Positions 13,585 through 26,338 of a stretch of DNA of 64,000 nt are shown here, piece by piece (the stretch's first letter is position 1; each line of letters begins with the position of its first letter). A program made the position numbers and the translations under genes. Under the pieces are notes generated by a model. It ran no database searches. It was not told the DNA's origin and saw nothing but the letters and a program-made list of their open reading frames with translations. The DNA is from Amphimedon queenslandica (Eukaryota > Porifera > Demospongiae > Haplosclerida > Niphatidae), in the NCBI RefSeq assembly GCF_000090795.2, contig NW_003546330.1, forward strand, positions 182,638 through 246,637, written 5' to 3'.

Positions 13585-13957
13585 GTGGGTGGGGTCACCG
13601 ATCCTAAGTGGCTAGTCAATCGTTCAAGCTCCTCTGGTGTGAAGGCGTTCACTGGTACAGGACGAACTCTTGGAGGAGAGAGAGAGCTGAGGAGAAAGGA
13701 GGACACACCCACTGCTAAAGTAACGTGATATCAAGTTTACATGTGTTAAGTTGCCATAGCAACAGGAAGAGCAACAGGAAGGGACTCAATCCTACGTCCA
13801 GACATTATTGCAGGCGGCAAAGCTGATAGCTGACACCAGGATCAACGAATTGAAAATAAGAGAAAAACAGCTGCTGCTTGAAATGCAGTTACTGAATCAG
13901 CAACTGCAACTTAAATCAATGGAAAACAAAGTATTAATTCTTCTTCTTCTTCTTCTT

Positions 13958-13988
<31 letters not shown>

Positions 13989-14224
13989 TTATTATTATTA
14001 TTATTACTATTATTATTATTATCATTATTATCATTATTGTAGACTAATGCTAAAGATGAAGGCACTTTGAGTTTAGAAACAAGAGTGCTGGAAATGAGCT
14101 CAGAAATAGTAAGCACTAACAATGATTATAAGATTAATAATAATTTATTATAATTATTATTATTATTGTGTTTCTTTTATAGAAAGAGTTAAGAGACGAA
14201 ATTAGAGATTTATCCAGTATCTAA
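7360..14224 (+). CDS. VCPIP1: VCPIP1/VCIP135 OTU deubiquitinase
   Basis: Nineteen exons: 7360-7497, 7643-7837, 7896-8084, 8611-8793, 9000-9201, 9254-9453, 9504-9815, 9923-10063, 10124-10290, 10534-10633, 10690-10834, 12386-12666, 12713-13052, 13129-13315, 13389-13522, 13586-13719, 13766-13930, 14043-14108, 14183-14224; 1106 aa (human about 1220). An N-terminal zinc ribbon (CLDPQCG, CTGCGQRH) precedes the OTU domain. The catalytic motif is HADGDGHCLVHAISR (Asp ~208, Cys ~211) and the His is in GYNHFVPLV (~347). GLRNVHIFALANVLRRPIIV is nearly identical to vertebrate VCPIP1. A UBX-like segment (about residues 660-710) and a C-terminal coiled coil follow. Vertebrate VCIP135 works with p97/p47 in Golgi and ER reassembly. 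The 1.55-kb intron 10835-12385 is almost wholly satellite-like repeat. Intron ends often carry (TTA)n runs. Confidence 0.93.
8527..8604 (+). repeat. (TTA)n run abutting VCPIP1 exon 4 acceptor
   Basis: About 26 TTA units end six bases before the acceptor (TTTAG at 8606-8610). The rest of the 526-bp intron 8085-8610 shows no exon. Confidence 0.95.
9833..9919 (+). repeat. (TTA)n run abutting VCPIP1 exon 8 acceptor
   Basis: About 29 units, with one G interruption, fill nearly the whole intron and run into the TTTAG acceptor at 9922. Confidence 0.95.
10862..12270 (+). repeat. Satellite-like array, about eight ~177-bp units, in VCPIP1 intron 11
   Basis: Tandem units each contain 'agtcggaatcagctcaaact', 'ttctacacagcataag', 'catcaatatgtatc', 'ttcggagccattttttggaa' and 'aaccatgggctatagccttg'. 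The phrase 'catcaatatg' recurs at about 11133, 11309, 11484, 11661, 11837, 12014 and 12190, so the period is about 176-177 bp. Central units are very similar; the end units are more degenerate. Confidence 0.95.
13938..14036 (+). repeat. (CTT)n followed by (ATT)n in VCPIP1 intron
   Basis: About 16 CTT units followed by ATT/ATC units fill almost the entire intron before the exon starting at 14043. The sense strand is strongly pyrimidine/T rich up to the acceptor TTGTAG. Confidence 0.95.
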
Positions 14225-14488
14225 TTATCATTGTTATCATTGTTATTATTGTTATCATTGTTATTATTGTTATTATTATTGCTGTTGTGATTTGTCCCTG
14301 TTTAAATATCATTGATTTATTTTGATTATTATAATCTCTCCCTCTCTCTCTCTCTTTCCAATTTTAAAAGTATTTTCAATCAAAATACCAAAACACGTGC
14401 ATGACTACTTGTACTACTATCAAGAGGCGTGATAGATTATCTAAATGAACACGTTTTTCTCTTTTCGAGCTTCTGCTTTCTTGATGTA

Positions 14489-16321
14489 ATGAACTTCTTT
14501 ATCTTATTTCTGTTGGCCGCTACACAACTGGCATCAGCAGAAAGATATACTTCAGATAAAGGGCTCAACCACACGTTCCACTCGGGAAACGCTTACTTAG
14601 GCTATGGACAGTGGGTTGCTAACTCACTGGGAAGAATAGAGTTTAGCTTCAAAACTTCTCTACAGAATGCTACCCTCATCTACACAGCTGGCGATTATGG
14701 CCCGGTTCACGTTGCTCTACAGAATGGTAGGATTGGTTGTTCAGCAAGACTCTATCATAGGCCGAATGACATTGGTCCTCTGATGCAAGGTACTGGTACT
14801 GGCCTATTTAATGATGACCAATGGCACCATCTCGTACTCACACATCGAACTAGCAGAATAAAAGTATTGATTGATACAAAATTGGAAATAAGCCTATACA
14901 GCGGCGCCTCTAAACATTATAGACTGATGACTAATGGTCGACTTTATGTTGGAGGTATTCCACTTTACATCAAACTCAGTCCAGGGTCTTTCATAGGCTG
15001 TATTAAAGACGTACTTATTAGGGATGGTAAAGCCGGAAAGCCTAGTTTACCATCCTATGAAAAACCAAGATCCCAGAATAAAACTAGTCATGGGTGTACA
15101 GAACCGTGTGAGGATCAATCCTGCAGTGGAGGAGAGGCGTGTATCAATGACTGGTCTAATGGAGTAGGGATGTGTTCCTGCATCTCATTAGATATGGCAT
15201 GTCTACAAAGTAAATTCACTTTAGTTTAGACAGCCATTATGTTCTGATTCTATACATTATCTGTGGATTGTTTGTCCTGCATGAGCCATAGCACCTGTCT
15301 TGTGTGCATAGACACTAGGTTCTGATAAATGTGAATGTGTTTTTTTGTTTTAGATATCACAAAAGGGCCAGTTTCCTTGGATGGCACAAATTATCGCTGC
15401 TACGACACTTATTCATATTATGAACCTCTCATTTCATCTTACCTTTATCTTGGACTCAAGCCTCCGTATCCTCATAATGGTGTCCTCCTCACATTTTATA
15501 ATCCTGACTCTCCCCATCAAAGATCTGCATCTCTTTACGTAAAGGACTCTCTGCTTCATTTTGCTGTCTACAGCTGGAGCACCTCCATTATCAGCTTACT
15601 CAAGTTTAATGACACACTAATCAGTGGGACCTATTATCAGATCTCAATCCTTAGAAACAAGATGACAGTTAACATTATTCTAACACCAAGTATCGGAAGT
15701 CCCAAGACAATCCTCACAAATGAATTTACTGAAAACTCCAGCGAGAGAGTGTGTCTTGGGCGAGGTACTTCAGAGCTTTTCCCCTACGAAGGGTCAGTGG
15801 AAGTGCTACAGCAAGGTCTCCAGGTGTACCAGTACTTTGAAGATTTTCCTCTTAGTGCTTCTCCGCTTAGATACTTACCTGGCAATGGCTCCGACTACTT
15901 GTCACTTTTGCCCAATGTCCTCTCAAAATATGAAAGCTTATCATTTAGAATATGGATGGAGAGACCAGGGAGTGTTATACACATGAGTAAAGATGGTCAT
16001 ATGCTTGATATACAGTTAGATGAAGGAAGTGTCACTATTGACAATGGAAATTTCACTCACAACTGCAGTGGAAGGAGCATTACAAGGAAAGGATGGCTCT
16101 CTGTCATTCTCTCTAGACCACACGTGTCTAAACTGTTGGTTACTGTTGATCACTTTGAGTGCATTATTGATGATACCAAATGGGCAGAAATTATCCAGGC
16201 AGTGGCAGATGCACCTGTTAACATTGGAATGCGAGTCTCTATGGCTGGCAAGATTTTTAGTGGTTACGTTGAAGGTTTAAGAGCAGGTAATATGCCACCG
16301 TTGTGCCCTGTTATAGTGTAG
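14489..16321 (+). CDS. Secreted laminin-G/neurexin-like protein
   Basis: Two exons, 14489-15209 and 15354-16321; 562 aa. The ATG at 14489 begins a signal peptide (MNFFILFLLAATQLASA); an in-frame ATG at 14429 would only add residues before it. Residues ~20-200 form a laminin-G domain: ATLIYTAGD, GRIGCSARLY, DDQWHHLVLTHRTSRIKVLI, GRLYVGGI and SFIGCIKDVLIRDGK are the usual strands and the closing Cys pair. An EGF-like Cys cluster follows (CTEPCEDQSCSGGEAC), then two weaker LamG-like modules in exon 2 (GVLLTFYNPD, ITRKGWLSVILSRPHVSKL). I see no transmembrane helix before the stop. A donor-like GCAGGTAATATG at 16284 could extend the gene with further exons. The order resembles neurexin/CASPR ectodomains, but orthology cannot be claimed. 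Confidence 0.8.
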
Positions 16322-16535
16322 CTGGCTCAATGTATAGAGCATTTATATAAGACACTGATCAAACTCATTTATCCTCTTAATGTTTATAGCTGTTTGAAAA
16401 GTTGATTATCACTTATCATTATTATCATTGTTATTACTTTATTGCTGTTGTGATTTGTGCTTGTTTAAATATCATTGATTATTGTAATCCCTCTCTCAAA
16501 ATAATTAAATCGAATGCTTTAACTAGTAATGATTG

Positions 16536-17987
16536 TCATGGTAACCAAGTTATTGTTTTTTTTGCTGTTGCTGCAGCTTTAGCAATGACATCATCAGAAT
16601 CACCTTCCAATTCAGTTACCTAAAGAAAAGAACATGTGTACGTGTACTTATACACACAGTATGTACTAGTATAATAAGGAAATGTACATGTACATAATAG
16701 TTATATTCTCATTTTTTACTTCATTTAATGATTTCATTAATTTCTCTTTGCCACTTGGAGCTTCTGCTAGTAAAGTGAGGGCCTGAAGTTATTAAAAATC
16801 AATTAAAAATATTGTAATAAGAAATTTCAAAATTACTTTAACTGCATTGAGCCTCACAGCTGGTGTAGTATCAGCTAATAATGATACCAACTTATCCAAA
16901 CCTTCTTCATTGAGCAAGGCATACTTACCCTCTGTAATAACTGCTATACTGTATGAATAAATAAATAAATATATATATAAATACACAAAGAAATAAATGA
17001 ATAAAATAATAAGAATAAATGAATGAAATACATGTGTACCTCATCAGTACAGATGCTGCATGAGTCTTAACAAGATGGTGATCATCAGCGAGCAATGGTA
17101 CAAGGTCTTTGACTAATCCACAGTCACAGGCAGTTCTCTTTCCTGAGTGAGGTACTGTAAGGTCATAGAGACACCTTGCTATCCTCCATTTCACATCAGC
17201 TACTTCAGCAGTCAGTGATGGCTGGAGTCTCTCAATAGCCCTGCACTCTAGACCAGGAACTGGGTCTGCCATTAGGCACCAATGCAATGACTCTAGTGAT
17301 GCTACCTGTACATGTATAAACACTGCTATTGTTGACCGTTGTTGTTCACTTTAAGTTCAATTTGTTGTTCACTGATGAATCTCTCCACCAGTATTGGTAT
17401 CAGTCCATTGTCCAGCAGTCCTTGCACACCCTCTTTGGTTCTTCCACACATTTCAACAGCTAAATGAGAGTGGAGTCTAACCAAAGGCTCTGGATCTACA
17501 AACTGAAAGAATAAGAACCTCTTAACAGTGAGAGATGATACCTTACCAGTCTAGAGAGGGAATTGATGATGTTCAGTTTGAGGAATGCTTGTCTTCCTAA
17601 AGCATGCTCAGCAATCAGCTGTAGACAAGACCCTGATCTATACTTAATCACCGAGTCATCAGAAATCAACAATAAAGAGAGACTATTGACTAATCCTGAG
17701 TAATACAATAAAAAGCATTACTATTGATATGCCCTTACCTTCTCTCACAGCTGATGTTATATTCTCTGGTTTGTGTAGTAGGTCATTTAGGAGGAGCAGT
17801 GCTTGTTGGATCACCTCCACATCACCTGATGAGAGCTCCCTCCTCTAGCGATGAGGCAAGAGAGTAATGGCTGCCATTAATTATAACCAACACTCACTAT
17901 CTTTGGTAGGGCTCTGTCCCCGAATGCTAGTGTGGACTTGTTTGGATTATATGCTGGCAAGTTATCAGGTACACGGGATGACGCCAT
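16536..17987 (-). CDS. RSPH14: Radial spoke head 14 homolog, armadillo-repeat protein
   Basis: Eight exons: 17987-17898, 17844-17739, 17695-17547, 17502-17350, 17305-17040, 16948-16837, 16782-16720, 16619-16536; 340 aa, close to the ~348 of vertebrates. The start has the family's TLAFGDRALPKI phrase (AYGHRALPKL in human). Armadillo-like repeats follow, and the hallmark region VITEGKYALLNEEG with RLNAVKALTLLAEAPSGK closely matches human RSPH14 (formerly RTDR1). The protein is linked to radial spokes of motile cilia and flagella, which sponges have in choanocytes, larvae and sperm. It is convergent with the LamG gene (214 bp between stops). Confidence 0.9.
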
Positions 17988-18142
17988 CTTGTTTGCAAAC
18001 CTATTACCATGGAAACTCATAAAACAGGTGTGGCTAAAATTTAAATTAATTTCATTGCGAATTGAATCAAAAGTATCATAATTAATTAATTATGCTGAAA
18101 TTGTAAAGAAAATGATTATTATACACTCTACTAGTATTAAAT

Positions 18143-19576
18143 TTAATACATGCTGATTTTGTGTTTAATTGCTAGTCCAAAAGGTCCCTCAGTTTTAGAG
18201 TCAAACCCACTGTTGAAAGGATAGAGGGTAAATACAATATCATAAAGTGGACCGTGAGCTGGTATTGAGAGAGATATCATATCACAAACACGATAATCAG
18301 TTGATTCAAATATCAGCATCATATGAGATAACAGCGTTAACATGGTGATCCTTGATCCCCCTAACACTCCACTGTTGAAGCAACCACTCAAACCAAGCAA
18401 TTCTCTTCTTTTAGAGTAGCCAGGAAAACAAGACTTCAACTGCTTCTTAATGAAACCATCATCAATTGAATTGATACAACGATCATCATCTGAACCTACA
18501 TACAACATATCATTGCTGATTCCATTCATTATATGAAATGGATCATTGAGAAATCTCACATCTCTTTGATCAGTGAATACTATCCGCTTGATCTCAGGAT
18601 GAGTCAACAAATATTCATAGAGTATGTAGAACCTTTGATCGGTTGCAGCTTTGGTATTGACGCAGTCAGCTTTGAGAAACTCTGTCCGATTATGAGCTAA
18701 TTTTAATTTTGATTCAAGATCAGAATTGAAGGTGTTATGAATCAATAAAACGTTAAGATCATATTTCACCGCACTCAGAAACCAATCCTCGATGTAATCC
18801 ATATTATTTGAAAAGAAGAAGCAATGGTAGCAATAACTGAACATCAGTGTAGCCCCTGACACTACATCTTTAACGTTCATTGATTCTTGCTCTCGTTTGA
18901 AATCACTAATCCACCTGTTAGTGATCTCAATTGATTTGATTTGAGTTAATGTCAAACTAACACGATCTTCATAAAGAATACTCATTAATCTTGACACAAT
19001 GTTATCAACATAATTGATTTCGTTTGTGTCACCAATTTGGCTTGAGTCCTGCCATGGGCCATACAGTACTGGGTCTGTAGTGAATACTTTGATGTTATGA
19101 ATTGAACTAATTGCTATGAACCTTTTAATGATAGTCTTAAAGACAACAGACCACCTTCCACTGATGTTGCTGCTACTATTGTTTGTATCTTTAATTTTTG
19201 GCGACACAATTACAAGTGATACACCATTTCTAACTTTAATGGCTTCTATAATTGACAGTGTGTTTGTAATTAATTTGTAATAACTAGTCGACGTCCATAT
19301 TTTTTCATCTTTATCAACATCATAGAGCCCAGTTGGGATGTAAACTATCTTTCTTGGTTGATGCTTATTCAAGATATTGCTCATGGATTGAACGGAATCA
19401 TACGAATATACTGAGCATGTTAATCCTAACGCATTTAACTTAGTCCATCGATACCACTTGATGCCAACACGATTAACGTTCAATATATCCTCAGTGACTA
19501 GGAGACTGACGTTACCTAATGATTTATCACTGACATGATGATAAGCTAATCTTGATCCAATCTGACTCATACCACC

Positions 19577-19633
<57 letters not shown>

Positions 19634-19936
19634 TGAATAGATCTATTCATTAATTACCTACCTATAATCAATAGGTCTGTCTTCATTGGTAGCAGGGTGT
19701 TTGGGCAGTGGTCTTTGTGCAATAAATTATAAAAGAACTCATTTACTTTCCCGCCAACATGAACCTTTGACAAATAGGAGGGGACATTCTGAAACTTAAT
19801 CCCTGAAATGAATGAATATTCACCTTCAGATACTCATCATAACATCAATAATTGTACCTCCAATGAAGAGTAGGACGCTAATCAGAACTAAGACTAGCAG
19901 CAATCTCTTCCTTTTAACAATCCTCAGAATATTCAT
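18143..19936 (-). CDS. Type II membrane protein: epimerase-like domain fused to glycosyltransferase-like domain
   Basis: Three exons: 19936-19858, 19802-19662, 19575-18143; 550 aa. The N-terminus is a short basic tail and one signal anchor (RKRLLLVLVLISVLLFIGG), typical of Golgi type II enzymes. Residues ~65-290 resemble an extended-SDR NDP-sugar epimerase: TDLLIIGGMSQIGSRLAYH looks like a degenerate Rossmann loop, and PVLYGPWQDS resembles the YGPxG segment of dTDP/UDP-sugar epimerases. No clear catalytic YxxxK is obvious, apart from a possible YYKLI. Residues ~320-550 look like a GT-A glycosyltransferase: IKRIVFTDQRDVRFLNDPF carries a DxxD metal-site-like motif, and LSGCFNSGVLGGSR matches the N-x-G-x-x-GG acceptor loop of several families. 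The substrate is unknown. Alternatively the front half may be a non-enzymatic stem. Confidence 0.72.
19579..19631 (-). repeat. (TTA)n (sense) abutting a splice acceptor
   Basis: Reads (AAT)n on the plus strand, hence (TTA)n in the sense of the glycosyltransferase gene, directly before the acceptor of exon 3 at 19576. Confidence 0.95.
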
Positions 19937-20273
19937 CACTCTTTTTCTTGCAAAATTTGCAGTTTCAATACAGAGCCACGCCTACTTTACATTGATCACA
20001 CCCACTCACACCACATGGTTGAAGTAAACGGAGTGGTCACGTCCGGTTATCCTAACCACGTGGGACATGGTGGATTGGATTTACAATTTTTTGTTTCAGT
20101 CGTTTCCTTTAGCTATAGACTGTCTCTTAGCTATAAATGGCAAGTACTAGTCTTACTAAGAGGAACACATTCTCTTGTTTTATTCAGAATTCATGGGCAC
20201 AGCCCATATAATAGTTTCAATTAAAGTAAGCAAAAGGACAGCAAAAATGAGAAATAAAAAAGACATTAAGAGA
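19937..20273. other. Intergenic, 337 bp
   Basis: Upstream of the glycosyltransferase gene and downstream of the RhoGEF stop. Contains CACACC-rich direct repeats and ATTGG; no coding signal seen. Confidence 0.5.
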
Positions 20274-21725
20274 TTAGTTTGATATTTCAAAAAAGTTAAA
20301 AGGAACGTAGCCCCTCCCACCAGTAGAGGGTACCTCAACTAACCACCATTGGTCACACCCATCAGTATCATTAGGGGCAATCAGCTTAACGCAATCACCA
20401 GCTGATACTGAGATCTCAAGATCAGATTCAGCAACGAAATCATACAAGACAATTAACACTGATCCAGCAGGAGGGGGGGAGTCCTCAGGAGAGAGGGGAG
20501 GGGGAGAGGGGGAGATGGGCGGAGTCAGAAGTAGAGCATCAGGAGGTATTTCATAATCAGGAGTCTCTGTACGAGTGGGTGTGGCTTCACCATCAATGGG
20601 TGTGGTCTCATTATTAGTGGGTGTGGTTACGTCATCATCTTCAAGAGGAGGAAGGTCATATTCATTAACACTGGGAGGGGACAACAGATCAACAGAGACA
20701 CTCTTTGATAAGACACTAGCCTATCAGAACAAGTAAACAAGTAAACAACAAACAAAACAATAAACATCAACACATACTTTGACATCATCAGATATTTCCT
20801 CATATATTGGCGATTGTGATCTTCTATTTAATGCCCCTCTCAATGAACTAGGCATAGAGACACGCCTTCCTTTGATTGGTTTCCGTAGCAACACGTCATC
20901 AGTCAACCTTGATGATGGTAACCGTGGTGACCTGTTGCTAGTGACAACGATGCCAAAGGAGAGAGAGAGGGAGGAAGGTATGACTGATAGTGTACAGAGG
21001 TTCTCCAAGAGATCCTTTAGCTCTTCCTTGTGTACCCTCATGATGTCTTCCTCTGTAGTAGCGGCAGCTTCTTCTTGTCCACCTGATAGGATGGCTGACA
21101 TGTTTTCATGAAAGGAGAGGCTCTTCTCTAAGTAAGAGACTAGGATCAGTCTCAATCCTTGAAGAGCTTTATCCGAGAATAGAGGAAGGTCTTCAATAAG
21201 TTGAGTATTAAGAGCTTCATATGTTCTAAGGAAACAGTGGAATGACTAAACTGAGTCATAAGAGCCATACATATACACTTTCTTATGATGTACAAAAATT
21301 TTGAACTGATTTCAATCAAAATTAGTTTTTTCATGAATTTTAAAAGTTGCTCCAAATGCCATGTAGTGTATTGTAGTGCTTGTCAGCTCATGAAGCTCAT
21401 GCTGTTTAGCTCACTTAGCATGTGCTTTGTGGGAAATACTGCTCATTAATAGTTTGAAATTGCTTTTTAAAAAGTTATTTTCAATATTTTATAATTTACA
21501 AGTACAATCGATAAATGTTCTACCTTTTGGCTAGAGTGACGTCTTCCCTCAGCTGCTGTAGTTTATCAGGCTCAGAGCACCTCTCCATATCATACTGGAG
21601 TGAGTCATAGTCCAACAGTTTGTCACGTCTTTTATTCATCAATAACAACGGGTCGTTGAATAATCCTAATAACACTGATAATGAACCAAGGACCTCATTA
21701 CGCAAGACTGACACCTAATAATAAC

Positions 21726-21757
<32 letters not shown>

Positions 21758-24131
21758 CAATAGTTATTAATTAATAGAGTGGGAGGAGCAAGGGGAGTAG
21801 CTTGTTCTTACATGATTTTTCCATTTTTTCTTCATTTCCTCAAAGTGTCTCTTTTCCTTATTCAGTGATTCTGATTGGCCAGAGAAGTCGCTCATATACT
21901 CAGTCAGTGATTCACGATGACTGATATAATTCTAATAATTAGTTAATTAATTATTAATGATTAATACTAATATTGCTAACTTCTCCTTCCTCGATAAACC
22001 CATTAATATTATTAATTAATGATCGTACGGCTCCTTCAATATTCATTACAATATTCTCTTGGTTCGAATACTCCCCATCTATTGTCTAATGTAAGAGAAT
22101 ATTAATTAATTAGTGTGGGGGTGTGGCTTACAGCTGATCTTAATCCTGTTTTTTGTGTGATAGTTTGACGAAATCGTCTCACTTTCTTCCTCATGGTCCC
22201 GAGGTTGAGTCTTCTCTCGTCTCGACCTGACCCAGTGTATCTATCAACTATGAATATTAATTAATTATTAATTAATTGATAGTTATTAATTACGTAGATC
22301 CTTTCTTCTCTTAATTTCGTTGATGTCCTGAGCTACTTGAGATGAAAGTTTTAGTGAGCTCATTAATATTTTGTGTCTGCTGTCGTCAGGGGGCATGTAC
22401 TCAAGGAGTTTCCCTAGCAACAGCGGATACTTTAAAACCCGTTGGACCGGTTTTATGAGAAATGTATGGAGATCCCATGACGTGACTTCGGGTCTGCACA
22501 AAATAATAAATAAACAAACAAATAAAACTGACTTTCCCAAGTCCATCATAGTCTTTATCTTCATTACTGTTTCCTTATCTTCATAGAGCTAGTAGAGGAG
22601 GTGTGGCACTAGTTATCATTTAATAAATATACTAATACCTTCTCCAGTAGTTGGGAGGCGTGGTCATGATTCCGACAATAAACTCCATATTTGTCTCTCA
22701 GTTCCGGGGCCAGTTCTTTAAATAGAGCACCAACGTCCAGTGACTCTCTCTTGTCCGCCAATAGACCAGTAACCATCTTACCAGACACAAGAACGACCTC
22801 CTCAAGATTTGAAAATAATTCACTCCATGGTACTTCTCTCCACTAAATATAAATAAATAAATAAATAAATATTAAATATTACTGTAGTTCCTGTTACTTG
22901 TTTAAAAGCTGGTAATACTTTGCTACAAAAGGCAGTCAGTTCCTTATGGTACTCCTGCTCAGTGTTTATTAATTCATTGGTGACCCTCTCCCTCTGGTCT
23001 GATGGGTCTTTAGGGGGTGTGGTTATTGAACGAGGTATTGGGGGTGTGGCAGGAGCTGATCTGATTTGATGATCAGCAATGATATCTGCTCTATGAACTA
23101 CAGGAAGAGAGAGGGAGGGGGAGAAGAGGAGGTGTCAGTGTTATCAATAGTGTGAAGAGTTTACTTACATTCAAGGAGGTTTATCTGTTCATTAATTTCG
23201 TCAACTTTATTTTGACGGTTTTCTAAAGTTTTCTCTAATTTTTCTCTTTTCTCCTCACTTTGACAAACCTAATGATTAATTAATTAATAATAATTAATTT
23301 ATTATTATTATTATTAATTACCTTTAGTAATCTCTGAGCACTTTGTATCATTTTTTCTTCCGTTTCAAGTGAGGACTGAAGTCCCAGTAATTGCTCCTCA
23401 TATTCTGATATGTTACTAAACCGAGGAAGTGGGTGGAGTCCATTACTTAAGCCCCGCCCACTATCAATCGCTTCACTGCTAGGCTTGAATGATCGTGGTA
23501 GTGTTGCAGTACCAGCCCTCGGCTTAGGGACTGGTCTAACTGACCGTGGCTTTGGTATCGGTTTAATAACTACACTGTCACTAGCTCCGCCCTCTTCTTT
23601 CATCAAACCATTATCATCGCCTTCTTTAGCCCCACCCTCTTCCTTAGCCACACCTTCTTCCTCTTTAATCTTATAGTGTCCCCTTGCCAGTGGCTGGAGT
23701 ATCTCTACGAATGATGTTGGGAATATTCCAATGGATTCGTCTATCTTTCCTCGGCTCCACCCTGATCCTATGTTGCCTAGCAACTCGACGATCTGTCCCT
23801 GTAGCAAGGGTAGGTCTCCCGGGCAATCCCCCGGGAAGTCGTTGAGTGCTACAGCACAGGCTCTGCCTGAACGAGCGAGGGCACTCTCAGAGGAAAGGGA
23901 AGGACTCCCCACTTCAACCTTGACCCTGTTCTTTGGGAAGATTCCTATTCTCCCGTCCAACTCTCCCTCCAGCCAGTTCTCGTCCACTCTCTTTATTAGC
24001 AGGATGCTTTCTCCTGGAGAGAAGGACAGCTCTTCTTCTGAAACTCCAACAAACTTGTGAACAGCTCTGGCTATTGGCCTCTTTCGTCTCCTCTTACTAG
24101 CAGCAGGAAAGAGGGACAGATCTACTGCCAT
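20274..24131 (-). CDS. Tuba/DNMBP-like Rho guanine nucleotide exchange factor (SH3-SH3-DH-BAR-SH3)
   Basis: Twelve exons: 24131-23322, 23268-23169, 23097-22898, 22842-22639, 22588-22533, 22493-22294, 22247-22132, 22085-21981, 21931-21812, 21714-21524, 21225-20778, 20720-20274; 998 aa (an ATG at 24167 would add 12). Two N-terminal SH3 domains are visible (ARAVHKFVGVSEEELSF ... GIFPKNRV; ACAVALNDFPGDCPGDLPL ... GIFPTSFVEI). A Pro-rich and coiled segment follows, then a DH domain (RVTNELINTEQEYHKELTAF; TFLIKPVQRVLKYPLLLGKL is the diagnostic helix). Next is a BAR-like helical region of about 250 aa and a C-terminal SH3 (LIVLYDFVAESDLEISV ... GYVPFNFFEI). The order matches DNMBP and ARHGEF37/38. 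Vertebrate Tuba is a Cdc42 GEF linking dynamin and N-WASP. With fewer SH3 domains than Tuba (4+2), it could be pro-orthologous to all three. Confidence 0.88.
21265..21365 (-). repeat. Single degenerate copy of the ~177-bp repeat family
   Basis: Inside the intron 21226-21523 of the RhoGEF gene: 'tatacactttcttatgatgt', 'gaactgatttcaatcaaaat' and 'aaaagttgctccaaa' match the 3.4-4.0 kb block. Confidence 0.65.
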
Positions 24132-24449
24132 TTCTGTACAGAATGTTCTCTTGACGCTCAGCCACACCCTTTAATGGGTGTGGCCAAGTCTTAATAACCA
24201 CACCCGCTAAATCGAGCCATTGAATGTGACATTGTCTTTTCATTAATACAATTGAACATCTATTGACTGGATGGGCCTCACTATTTTAAACAACAAAACA
24301 CGCTTGATTACAATAATAATTATTAATAATAACAATAGAATAATAATACTACTAATTATAATAATTATAATAACCTAAACACAGTGTTCGTGCAATGTAT
24401 TAATAATAAGTTTTTCTACTAAACAGCATCACTTTGTTGCCTCCTCTTT
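24132..24449. other. Intergenic, 318 bp
   Basis: Between the RhoGEF start and the ATP synthase c stop; both genes are on the minus strand. AT-rich with short TAA runs; no coding signal. Confidence 0.5.
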
Positions 24450-25170
<721 letters not shown>

Positions 25171-25423
25171 TGCCTTGCAAGGAAGGAGGAGGATTAGACT
25201 AACAGGAGACTGTAAAGGAATGAAGAACCACCTCGTGGTATGCCTGAATAATGGCCAAAACTAACAAATCACGTGACTCACCTAGCAACGAGTTATGACG
25301 TACAGGGTGTGGTCAATAAATCACGTGAGCTTAAGCACTCCCCTTAACATCACGTGATACTCCCGGTGTTTTATTATGGCCTCCTTTTAATCTCTCGACT
25401 GTCTCGAGCACATTCCATTTAAA
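25171..25423. promoter_or_regulatory. Probable bidirectional promoter, ATP5MC/Fringe-like 1
   Basis: A 253-bp gap between divergent ATGs. It contains three CACGTGA sites (E-box core CACGTG, at about 25270, 25320 and 25350), spaced 30-50 bp apart, which may bind a bHLH factor. The inference rests on position and motif only. Confidence 0.5.
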
Positions 25424-26139
25424 ATGTCTCGAGCTAAAGTGTATATAGTAGTGGGGATTGGACTGGCTCTGCTGCTGCTAGTTATTTTTTATGAAACAGG
25501 TAGAAAAATATCAATTTAACTTGTTTAAACTTCATTATCCTTCATTTTAGGTACTAATAATGTTGTGAAAAGGAATATTACTTATCTCAGAGTGCCTCAC
25601 ATAATGACACTGGCTACTGACAGGCCACCAGCTGCTAATCTAACTACCACCGTTCAACCAACAGTCAATACTAATGATAATGAGAATCCATCATCAGTTT
25701 CCAGCCCCATCACTACTCCAGCTGGTTCCACTCCCACAAGTCATACTTCATCAGTTCAGTCTCCATCAGATATCCCGTATATTGATCCAAGAACACTCAA
25801 TGAATCAGGTCCTCTTTAAATTATATTATTAATTGTTCTTTCCACTGTGAGCCTGTGAAGTGCTAATTATTAACAAAATGAAGTGACAATTCACCATATT
25901 AAAATTGACAGGACTTTTTTACTTTAGCTTTTTAAAACAGTATAGTTACTTTGGAAAACGTAAGGTCTTTCATGATAATAATGTTTTCCATAAAAAATTT
26001 GTCACATGGATAAATAGGGTTGACGTACATGTACATACGATCAAACAGTGTTACTTATACTTGTGTTGTTTATGTGGGGCTTCCTCAGACTCACCACAAT
26101 AAACTATTATTAATTGAGTAGCTGTTACCTGAGCTTACC

Positions 26140-26194
<55 letters not shown>

Positions 26195-26199
26195 TCTCC

Positions 26200-26238
<39 letters not shown>

Positions 26239-26244
26239 TCTCTC

Positions 26245-26275
<31 letters not shown>

Positions 26276-26278
26276 CCC

Positions 26279-26338
<60 letters not shown>

